DNA from: a virus
Strand: one strand, 5' to 3'
DNA length: 64,000 bases
IMG/VR virus record: IMGVR_UViG_3300021335_000009
Span: 20,170-84,169 of that record
Each line of letters opens with the position of its first letter. Position 1 is the first letter of the stretch. Made by a program: the position numbers and the translations under genes. The notes beneath the pieces are model-generated. The model had not been told where the DNA came from. It saw only the letters and a program-made list of their open reading frames with translations, and did no database searches. Positions 56,846-64,000 of this stretch are shown here, piece by piece.

Positions 56846-59800
56846 AATGTTCCTGTGTTTCCTATCTGTATAAAATCAAAACTATGAGGTGAAAACCTGT
56901 TTATAATTTGATCTGATTTTTGAATCTCTCCGTTGACTTGAACAGAACTATAGTTAGATAACTCGTCCGTAAATACTGGATAATTATTTCCAGAAAAAGA
57001 AACCATAAAGTTGGTGTTAGGATGAGAATTATATCCTGTAAAAAAACTATAAGGATCGCTGTAATAATCTCCAGTAACAAGATCTCCTGTTATAAAAGCC
57101 ATATAATTTAAAGCCAATCCTTGAGTTAAAGAAGTTCCAGTTAAAGAAGAATTTCCTAACAAATTTATATTGTTTCTTGATGGATACAAATCACCAGTAA
57201 AGTCAGTTCCAGTAATAGAAGAGTTTGAATAATTTAAAGACCCGTCTAAATATCCGACTAATTCAAGATCTCTATCAATAACGACTTGTATCATGTGAGG
57301 CTGGTTATCGTTTATTGGCGTAGAAATAGCCTCAAAATCCTCTCCATTGATATTTACATAGTTCTTGCCATCTCCAGACTGAAACCATGCTATACCCGTA
57401 TTTCCGTTTGAGTATTCCATTAAATATTGTTTGCCTGTTAAATCTTCGGAAAATCTAGCCCAAGTAACTAAGCTAATATCATCTTCATAAGCAAAAGAAG
57501 AACCACTTAAAGAAATATTATTTGTTGATCCGTCGGAGTTTTTGAATTTAATTCCAGACTGATAATCATTGATGTCCATAAGATAATTTATTACCTTATT
57601 TTGGTTGCCAGTCCTATGAATAACAGAAAACTCTTCTTGGTATTCGCTTGTTGTTTTTTGGCTAAATATCATTTGATTATCAAAATTATACCTATAGCCA
57701 GTTCCGTTAAACTCTTCTAAAATATTGTCTTCAATAGTATTGAATCCGCTAGCTCCCGAAGAGGATATATTTATAGAATTAAGCGGCAAAGAGTTATTTA
57801 ATAAAATATTAAAAGATTCCTCATCTGTAGCAATATAGCCAAAAACGCTATTTGCAGCAAAAGCATTTCCGTTTTCATCAAAAGCGTTTACGCTAAATCC
57901 AGATACAGAGCTTCCTGTAATGTTAGTAGAACAAAATAAGCTTTCCGTTGGGTGGTCTGCTTGTTGTAATTGAGTTATTACTTTAGGAAAAGAAGAAAAA
58001 GAATTTTCAAATTCTAAGTCTATATATCCAGAATTTTGACCTTTGTTAAATTGTTTTACTTCAATTGTTTTTGAATTATTTGCAAATTTAAATACTCCAG
58101 TGGGAGAAGCAAAATAAGCATAATTGGTTTCATTAGGCATTAATCCTGTCACAAAAAATCCGCTAGTTGTCGAACTGACTCTTCCGATTTGCTTTTGTTT
58201 TATTTCTCTTCCATCTGAATCTTCAAATGAACCTTGTTTAATTTGCTGGATAAAGACCATTGGAGGCTCTTCGTAAAAACCAGCCTCAGTTTCAAACTCA
58301 ATGAACTGCCCGTTTGTTGAAAGGTCTCCAGACCCACTTAAAGTAAAAAAATCAGCCTGAAATTTTAATCCTGAAGGTATAAAATATCTAGCATCTCCTG
58401 TGTATCCAAACCCTTCATCTAAATCTTCATTGCTTACCGTAAAAGATGTTTCATTTGTTAGTATTTTAAAAGAAGATTTTTTTAAATTTCCTTGTCGATC
58501 TAATAAATTTACCACTTGGCTAGATATAGATTGCAAAACATTATTGTCGCTATTGCCAAAAATATCTTCAAATTCAAGGTTAAAAGTCGCATTTATGTTT
58601 GGGTCGTTTTCTACAAACGATACATTGGCAGATCCAGTTTCATTAACATTGTCATATTCTCCGTTTATAAAGTCAGTAAGAATACTAATGTCTTTATATT
58701 CGACAAAAGAATCTGTTGATACGTTTAGTCCAAAATCAGAAGCTTGAGTAGTAAAATTTATTGTGAATGCATTATTGCTTCTTGCTACGACTGGAGTAGT
58801 ATTTTCTGAGAATATGTTTATTTCATAATCTCCAATTTGATCTATTTTTGATTGCCCACTTAGTGTAATTGTTGTTGTAGCTCCAGAATCTTTATCAACC
58901 TGAGAGATAATTTGATTTGTGTTAGGCTCTTCTAAAAAAACAATAAATTTTTGTCCAGGAATTGCCGCAGATGGAGTAATTTCTAAAGGAAGATTTAAAG
59001 AACCATCCAAATTAGATGAAAAAGCTCCAGTTGTAACTTGTATTGGGGCGGCAGGTTTTGTAAAATCTGTTATTGTTAAATCTGGTTGAAAAGAATCAGC
59101 GTCTAAATCAAAAGAAACATTTTCTTCAATAAGTTTAAATTTTCCAGTATGGTGTATCAGCCCTAAAACGCCATATCCAAAATCAGGATTTTCTTCTATA
59201 TTTATAACTCTGTAGTATTTCGGATTTCTTCCACTAATATCTATTGAATATTCAGAGCCTGCAATTATATTTGCAGGATTTTCTGAAAACCACTGAGTAA
59301 AAGCATTAGTATCGGTTGCGTAATTTGTTCCTGCAAAAGTTCCAACAGAGTCAATATGAATAGCAACACCTTCTTCTAAAATATCATAACTAAGTCCAGA
59401 CCCCCCTTCTACAATTTTTAATGAAATCGTTTGAGGATTATGAATTTTTTGATACAGTTTGTTATCAGAAGTTGGATTTTTGTAAAACTCATCTATACCG
59501 CTTCTTCCGATTCCGTTGTAAATATGAATATTTCCTTTGGTTATTAGTTCAAGTTGATCGCTATTGATTGAAGGCTCTACTATTATAGATTTTGGACCCA
59601 ATCCGCTTTCGATGTTTGTCAAGCCTTTTCCTGTAGAATCTGGATTAAAATAATATTCTTGGCCAGAAGTGGTTAAAACAGTTCCAAAGTTTTTTGAAAA
59701 GTTTCTCATTTCATCGTCTACTTGAACGATGTCTCCAGGTTGCAGCAACAAGCCTTCAAACCCAACATTAAAAGAAACCGTCTCTGTGGTATTTGCAGAT

Positions 59801-61761
59801 TCAAATAATAAGTATTTTGCCAATCTATTTGCTTGCCCTCTTGAAGTTATTCCTAATCCAGCAACTTGTTTTAAATTTATACCTACTTTTTTTATTGTTT
59901 CTTCATCTTCTACGTATTCAGTTTTCGCAGTAAAATTAGATCTTTTGTCTAAATAAGAAATTTCAATTGCTGAAAGTTTTTGAGTATTGTCTGTATCTGC
60001 ATAAACAAATTGACCATCTTTAACATTCAAGTTGTTAAACATTAAATGGGGTGGAAATTTTAAATTTTTTGGAGGTACAAACTCGTCACTTTCAGGCAGG
60101 GTTTTAGTTAAAGACTCTTCAAAAGCTTCGGACCTATTAAAATCTTCAAAAAAGTAAGGGCGATCAACTCTAACACCAACAGAAGCATTGTTGTAGTAAG
60201 TCATAGCTCTAAAAGTTTTTGACAAATCTTGCAATACTTCTATAGCGTTTTTTTGATCCTTTATAGATATATTGCAGCTAAATCTAGGCTCTAACCCTCC
60301 AAAGCCGTCATCAAGACCCACAAACTCCCCATTAGCATTAACAGCGTCGCAATATCTTCCTATTTCATAAAGAGACCATTTATCGACAATATTAACGTCT
60401 CTTAAATAAGATCCTATTCCATACCTATTGTTAATCAATAAATCAAAATAAATCCATGCGGGATTGTCTGTCCAGCCTAATTTAAAAGATCCGTCCCAAT
60501 CTCTATTGCTGGATAATTCAGTTCCATCCAAATCAGCACAGTCTCCATTAAAGTTTAAATCTCCATATATAACCCTTCCAGAAGAACTCCCATCTTCAGA
60601 AAATCTTCTGTCTATCGAACAGTTATTTACAGGATGGTAATTACTTGGAATCAATACCTTTTTACCTTTTACTCTAAAAGTTCTTTCTGGGACAGAGGGG
60701 TAATATCTAGAATCTATAGATGTGCTTACTGTAGCAGAATTTGGATATATAAAATTTTCATCACCGCTTTCCACTATAGAGTTGATACCTCCATCTCTTT
60801 TTACCAAATTTGAAATTGTTTCATGCTCTATTTTTTGTATCTCTACAAAATTATATAAATCATTTTCTTCTAAATCAGGAATTTGTATATTTTCTAAAGA
60901 TATAGAATATGGAGATGTAATAACGCCTGTTATTGACACTCTGCCATTTCCATTACCAACAGAAACGCTTTTTCCTGCTCTAGTGGTAAATACAGCGAAT
61001 TGTTCTGTAGAAGACCCATCGCTATTAAGTTTTCCAACTTTTATTTCAAATGTTATGGTTGCTGGCAAATGAGTTCCTATTTTACTTCTACCTGCTTCAT
61101 TTTCAGATGCAGAAGAAAAACTTTTTGTATCCATAAGTTGATCTATCTGCATGTTTAAAGTTATTTTTTTTATATTTTTGTCATAATTTGTATATAAAAA
61201 AGGTTCTGGATTCCTCTCTCTTGGAACAAAATTTTGCCAATTTACAAAATCTCTTGCGCTGGTTCCTTCTCTTCTTACATCTCTACTTCCAGATCCAGTT
61301 CTTGCTCCATTTTCTGCCCCACTCATACTGTACGGGCCTTTTATTGGTCTTTTGAAATTTTTAATTCTTTCTGGGGTAGACCCAACTAAGGGAGCATCTT
61401 GAAATTCTTCTCCCACTCTTAGGGAAACATCATATTTACCTAAATTCGGAGAGTTTCTTTCATCCCTTAGAGGAACATTATCAAAATAAACTCCTTTGTC
61501 TACCCCTTCAGAAGAACTCCCTACTTCGTTATCAGAATTAGAAAATTCTTTTTTTGTTCTTAAAGATGTTAATAATTTTCCTTTTTGGTCTGTTAAGCCT
61601 GCTATTGGACCTTCTCCAATTAGATCTAAAGCCTCGTATAACTGAAAACCTATTTTTGTAAAAGATCCATCTGGAGGCATTAAGAAGCTTGGTTTAGCTC
61701 CTTTTGAACCAGCTACAGAAACACTCGTTTTGTTTTTAAAAATATTTTTATAAAACTGCAT
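56842..61761 (-). CDS. Tail tip protein J-like (host specificity)
   Basis: A 1639-residue central tip/fibre protein. YEALDLIGEGPIAGLTDQKG at about residues 42-61 is the phage J signature (G-E-G-P-I-x-G-L). Around residues 600-690, TSRGQANRLAKYLLFESAN and VSFNVGFEGLLLQPGDIVQVDD are the conserved barrel of J. Fibronectin-like and immunoglobulin-like beta domains follow. The end (about 1420-1590) is a LamG-like sandwich (SLVTWARFSEDL, GDLVTGDYYSD). It forms the tip that contacts the host receptor. Directly downstream of the I-like gene with a one-base overlap. Confidence 0.92.
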   Translation of the reverse strand: MQFYKNIFKNKTSVSVAGSKGAKPSFLMPPDGSFTKIGFQLYEALDLIGEGPIAGLTDQKGKLLTSLRTKKEFSNSDNEVGSSSEGVDKGVYFDNVPLRDERNSPNLGKYDVSLRVGEEFQDAPLVGSTPERIKNFKRPIKGPYSMSGAENGARTGSGSRDVRREGTSARDFVNWQNFVPRERNPEPFLYTNYDKNIKKITLNMQIDQLMDTKSFSSASENEAGRSKIGTHLPATITFEIKVGKLNSDGSSTEQFAVFTTRAGKSVSVGNGNGRVSITGVITSPYSISLENIQIPDLEENDLYNFVEIQKIEHETISNLVKRDGGINSIVESGDENFIYPNSATVSTSIDSRYYPSVPERTFRVKGKKVLIPSNYHPVNNCSIDRRFSEDGSSSGRVIYGDLNFNGDCADLDGTELSSNRDWDGSFKLGWTDNPAWIYFDLLINNRYGIGSYLRDVNIVDKWSLYEIGRYCDAVNANGEFVGLDDGFGGLEPRFSCNISIKDQKNAIEVLQDLSKTFRAMTYYNNASVGVRVDRPYFFEDFNRSEAFEESLTKTLPESDEFVPPKNLKFPPHLMFNNLNVKDGQFVYADTDNTQKLSAIEISYLDKRSNFTAKTEYVEDEETIKKVGINLKQVAGLGITSRGQANRLAKYLLFESANTTETVSFNVGFEGLLLQPGDIVQVDDEMRNFSKNFGTVLTTSGQEYYFNPDSTGKGLTNIESGLGPKSIIVEPSINSDQLELITKGNIHIYNGIGRSGIDEFYKNPTSDNKLYQKIHNPQTISLKIVEGGSGLSYDILEEGVAIHIDSVGTFAGTNYATDTNAFTQWFSENPANIIAGSEYSIDISGRNPKYYRVINIEENPDFGYGVLGLIHHTGKFKLIEENVSFDLDADSFQPDLTITDFTKPAAPIQVTTGAFSSNLDGSLNLPLEITPSAAIPGQKFIVFLEEPNTNQIISQVDKDSGATTTITLSGQSKIDQIGDYEINIFSENTTPVVARSNNAFTINFTTQASDFGLNVSTDSFVEYKDISILTDFINGEYDNVNETGSANVSFVENDPNINATFNLEFEDIFGNSDNNVLQSISSQVVNLLDRQGNLKKSSFKILTNETSFTVSNEDLDEGFGYTGDARYFIPSGLKFQADFFTLSGSGDLSTNGQFIEFETEAGFYEEPPMVFIQQIKQGSFEDSDGREIKQKQIGRVSSTTSGFFVTGLMPNETNYAYFASPTGVFKFANNSKTIEVKQFNKGQNSGYIDLEFENSFSSFPKVITQLQQADHPTESLFCSTNITGSSVSGFSVNAFDENGNAFAANSVFGYIATDEESFNILLNNSLPLNSINISSSGASGFNTIEDNILEEFNGTGYRYNFDNQMIFSQKTTSEYQEEFSVIHRTGNQNKVINYLMDINDYQSGIKFKNSDGSTNNISLSGSSFAYEDDISLVTWARFSEDLTGKQYLMEYSNGNTGIAWFQSGDGKNYVNINGEDFEAISTPINDNQPHMIQVVIDRDLELVGYLDGSLNYSNSSITGTDFTGDLYPSRNNINLLGNSSLTGTSLTQGLALNYMAFITGDLVTGDYYSDPYSFFTGYNSHPNTNFMVSFSGNNYPVFTDELSNYSSVQVNGEIQKSDQIINRFSPHSFDFIQIGNTGTL

Positions 61762-62351
61762 TATCCCATGTCCTCACTTACTACATTTGTAGAAATAATA
61801 TTAGATCCTATTTTAATTTCTCCATAAATCAGAGGAATAGGAAAGCCTTGAACAGCGTTGTTTTTTGTAGTTGAAAAAATATAACTAGAGGTGTCTATTT
61901 TAGATTCGGCTTTTTGTTCTTTGGCTGTTTCTGGCAATGGGAAAAGAAGCATTGAAACTCCTTGCAATATCAGAGACACTCCTAAACTAACCAAAAACCC
62001 ACTTAATCCCGCCCCCAAAACAGAAGCGGCAGCAACGCCTGTTCCAGCGGCAGCAATACCAGCAAGTATAAAAGCCGCAGGGCCAGATCCAACTACAGAA
62101 GGAACTATATGAATTTCTTTTGGAGGCTGTTGTTGTAAAAAATCTTCGGGTTTTTGGTACTTTTTTTCGGGATTCTGAGGGTCAATAAAACAATAATCCA
62201 TGTCTGATTTAAAGTAAGACAAGATGGCATTTTTAAATCCAGGATTATTTGCATTTATAGCTGGGATTATTTCACTCATTCTCCTTACTTTTAATTTGTG
62301 AGAATTTCCGTAAATTTTACCTAAAAGTCCATGTATAATTATATTAGTCAT
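61761..62351 (-). CDS. Tail assembly protein I-like
   Basis: A 196-residue protein. The N-terminal part IHGLLGKIYGNSHKLKVRRMSEIIPAI is the ubiquitin-like fold of lambda I. A glycine/alanine-rich hydrophobic middle (AAFILAGIAAAGTGVAAASVL) follows, then NNAVQGFPIPLIYGEIKIGSNIIS, the end typical of the family (Q-G-x-P-x-P-L-x-Y-G). It helps J to assemble on the tail and is probably membrane-active during injection. Overlaps neighbours on both sides. Confidence 0.88.
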   Translation of the reverse strand: MTNIIIHGLLGKIYGNSHKLKVRRMSEIIPAINANNPGFKNAILSYFKSDMDYCFIDPQNPEKKYQKPEDFLQQQPPKEIHIVPSVVGSGPAAFILAGIAAAGTGVAAASVLGAGLSGFLVSLGVSLILQGVSMLLFPLPETAKEQKAESKIDTSSYIFSTTKNNAVQGFPIPLIYGEIKIGSNIISTNVVSEDMG

Positions 62352-62736
62352 CCAAAATACCCTTCAAGTCATTTACACATTTTTCGTCGGTTTCGAAATA
62401 AGACTCACAAAATAAAGAAAATTTTTCTGTTTCTAAAGAATAAATTAAAAAAGGGAACAAGCAATTTTTAGAGTTTTTTTTGTCAAGATCTGAGGGTTTT
62501 TCGTCAGAATCTATATGACTATGAAATATAGCAATTAACTCTCCGCTAAGTTTTCTTTCTAAAAAATCAATAGGGTTTATTAAGAAAAAACTATCATCAC
62601 TCGAATAATTTATTGCTTTTTGCAAAACTATTTTTTCTTCTTTTTTGCATACAAACCCACACACTTCTCTCATGGGAGAAGACTCTGCAAATTGAATTAA
62701 ATCTTGTTTTAGGTTATGGTTTTGGCGGGTATTCAT
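62344..62736 (-). CDS. JAMM/Mov34 tail protein K-like (N-domain only)
   Basis: A 130-residue JAB1/MPN domain. EVCGFVC supplies the Glu, and IFHSHIDSDEKPSDLD holds the H-x-H-x(7)-S-x-x-D metal site. Lambda K has this domain joined to an NlpC/P60 peptidoglycan hydrolase; only the JAMM half is present, and I see no NlpC gene nearby. It probably processes tail tip proteins. Overlaps the L-like gene by 23 nt. Confidence 0.85.
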   Translation of the reverse strand: MNTRQNHNLKQDLIQFAESSPMREVCGFVCKKEEKIVLQKAINYSSDDSFFLINPIDFLERKLSGELIAIFHSHIDSDEKPSDLDKKNSKNCLFPFLIYSLETEKFSLFCESYFETDEKCVNDLKGILDD

Positions 62737-63685
62737 GAGTTCCTGGAAATCCTCCGAATCTTAAGTTGCTAGAAAATCTTAACTTGCAGTCACTTATTTT
62801 TTTGCCGCATTCATCTTTTTGCCAACTATTTGAATTTGGCGGAAAAGTTTCATTTCCAGAAGTTTGATCAGCGACGCAAACATAAAAAGTTTTTAACATT
62901 TCTGCTGGTTGATTTAAGTCTGTTTCAAAGTCTCCTCTTATAGGCATATTTTCTATTTGAGTAAAAACAAAATCTCCTTTATTGTATATTTGAGTGCTTT
63001 TCCACAGCCCTTTGTTTGTCGCGGGGGTTACAGTATTTCCAGAAGAGTCTGTAAAGTTTTTTGAGTCGCTTGTTGTTTTGGGGTTTCCGTTATATCTGCA
63101 TCCGTTGCATCTATAAATCCAAGTACAGTATCTTGAGTAAACATTTCTGTTGGGAATAAAGACATTATCCATCTCAAATACAGTGGATAATTCAAATTCG
63201 ACAAATTCTTTTGTTTCAGTAACTCTTCTGTTTATATAAAAAACTTCATCTGGCAAATGAGAATTTAAATCTGCCATTGAAGTCTGTGTAGATAGATCAA
63301 AAAAAGGGTTTTCACCATTTTCAAAGTTTTCGTCATCCAAAAACTTAGCAAATGTTCTTTTTCTGATTATTTTTGCGCCAACAAAATTATTATATATTTT
63401 TAAATATTTTGATAAAACTAATTCTGCGTTTGATATTTGTAATTTAGGTCTAGGGAGTTCATTATCGCCTTTTGAAGAAAAACCTTCAGACCTTATGGGG
63501 AGCGGAAGATAATCAACACCCTGCCAAGTTATCTTTTGCCCAATTCCTTTTTGCATTGGAGTAACCGCCAAAACACTATTTTGATCTTGAGAATAGTTGT
63601 AATAAATTAAAAAAAATTCTAAAAGTTGGCTAGGGTCTGGAGACAAAGCCTCTCTTGCCACTTCTCTATTAATACCTTGTGTCAT
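62714..63685 (-). CDS. Minor tail protein L-like (iron-sulfur)
   Basis: A 323-residue protein. YSRYCTWIYRCNGCRY near residue 195 and DECGKKISDCKLRFSSN near 295 supply the four or five Cys of the lambda L iron-sulfur site, and the end LRFGGFPGTHEYPP matches the family's 'L-x-F-G-G-F-P'. The early LEFFLIYYNY and GVDYLPLPIRSEGF are also typical. First gene of the leftward tail-tip operon L-K-I-J; ATG 63685 follows a GTGTAAACT element by 5 nt. Confidence 0.9.
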   Translation of the reverse strand: MTQGINREVAREALSPDPSQLLEFFLIYYNYSQDQNSVLAVTPMQKGIGQKITWQGVDYLPLPIRSEGFSSKGDNELPRPKLQISNAELVLSKYLKIYNNFVGAKIIRKRTFAKFLDDENFENGENPFFDLSTQTSMADLNSHLPDEVFYINRRVTETKEFVEFELSTVFEMDNVFIPNRNVYSRYCTWIYRCNGCRYNGNPKTTSDSKNFTDSSGNTVTPATNKGLWKSTQIYNKGDFVFTQIENMPIRGDFETDLNQPAEMLKTFYVCVADQTSGNETFPPNSNSWQKDECGKKISDCKLRFSSNLRFGGFPGTHEYPPKP

Positions 63686-63690
63686 AATTT

Positions 63691-63699
63691 AGTTTACAC
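63691..63699 (-). promoter_or_regulatory. GTGTAAT-class promoter for the tail-tip operon
   Basis: Read leftward: GTG-TAAACT, then 5 nt to ATG 63685. Same placement as the promoters at 3363 and 5392. Confidence 0.6.
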
Positions 63700-63750
63700 T
63701 TTTAAATACTTTTTTATTATAAATAATATACTTATAAAATAAACAAACAA

Positions 63751-64000
63751 ATGCAAAAATATCACTTTACAGAAGATGTGGACTACAAAGAAGTTTATTT
63801 AATTGCAAGAGCTCAATTTAAAAAAATTATAATCCCTTTTGACGAACATAAATTTAAAGACAATTTTGAAGAAATTTTCTATGGAGATGAAGATTATTAT
63901 AAGCTGTTTTTAAAAAAAGAAGGGCAAATATTATGCGGAAACTTGGCTTATATTTTTGATGATTATATTTTTTGTGACATTTTTTTCTGGAACGAAAATA
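63751..64000 (+). CDS. GNAT-like protein, N-terminal part (runs off the window)
   Basis: Open frame from ATG 63751 to the last base (83 codons). MQKYHFTEDVDYKEVYLIARAQFKK, then YKLFLKKEGQILCGNLAYIFDDYIFCDIFFWNE: strand-strand pattern with 'E-G-x-I-x-x-G' fits the start of GNAT-fold proteins in large phages. The 65-nt gap to the leftward operon is A/T-rich and contains TATAAATAA, TATAAAAT as possible promoter parts. Confidence 0.65.
   Translation, partial: MQKYHFTEDVDYKEVYLIARAQFKKIIIPFDEHKFKDNFEEIFYGDEDYYKLFLKKEGQILCGNLAYIFDDYIFCDIFFWNEN

Noticed and set aside
63714-63730. T4-type late promoter (TATAAATA) before the 63751 gene
   Set aside because: One match in a very A/T-rich gap, with wrong spacing and no other examples at gene starts.

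Overview
The window looks like part of a large, AT-rich tailed-phage genome, probably aquatic. The tail module is siphovirus-like: a lambda-type L/K/I/J tail-tip set, a 1697-residue tape measure and two tail-tube-like proteins, with no sheath or baseplate genes seen. Replication, nucleotide and sugar genes are also present (class I ribonucleotide reductase, ThyX, dNMP kinase, RecA/UvsX, DnaB helicase, primase, C-family polymerase, SSB, several glycosyltransferases, Gmd, Hsp20). The host cannot be named from the sequence. Many genes are preceded by ordinary sigma-70-like promoters, so the host has a typical bacterial RNA polymerase.

Layout. 1-135: end of an upstream gene, then a two-way terminator. 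254-3356 (minus): neck and tail-tube genes. 3409-16358 (plus): tail chaperone-like genes, tape measure, distal tail proteins, two tail fibres (one LamG-like, one with BspA-type leucine-rich repeats). 16362-18250 (minus): FmdB-like protein, Hsp20, glycosyltransferase. 18329-20163 (minus): SSB, sigma factor, dNMP kinase, small protein. 20216-20297 is an 82-nt tract of pure A/T in the divergent promoter region. 20436-23078: nrdB-nrdA. 23141-30873: virion and fibre genes, including a 63-bp repeat array. 30904-36552: thyX, SemiSWEET-like protein, sugar genes, gmd, recA/uvsX. About 36562-37455: a protein-free stretch with a long structured-RNA candidate (GOLLD/ROOL-like in size and setting), two tRNA-like cloverleaves and a three-way-junction RNA. 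37456-49859: nuclease, dnaB with an intein, primase, Cas4-like nuclease, a polymerase split into PHP, exonuclease and core (the core with an intein), ClpC-like ATPase. 49906-55957: pseudokinase-like protein, glycosyltransferases, annealing-protein candidate, acetyltransferase-like protein. 55952-63685 (minus): tail-tip genes. 63751 to the end: a partial gene.

Control. Two promoter classes can be read by eye. Replication and metabolism genes carry TTGAC(A/T)-16 nt-TANNAT. Virion genes and the long RNA carry GTGTAAT with no -35 box. In both classes the -10-like hexamer usually ends 5-8 nt before ATG, so transcription should begin at or beside the start codon (leaderless mRNAs). The phage sigma factor at 18699-19352 is the obvious candidate reader of the GTGTAAT class.

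Most notable items: the structured RNA locus; the leaderless two-class promoter code; a class 3 intein with Met at position 1 in the DnaB Walker A motif; the split C-family polymerase with a second, LAGLIDADG intein; and a nuclease-like domain inside the tape measure protein flanked by IPNFA-type motifs.
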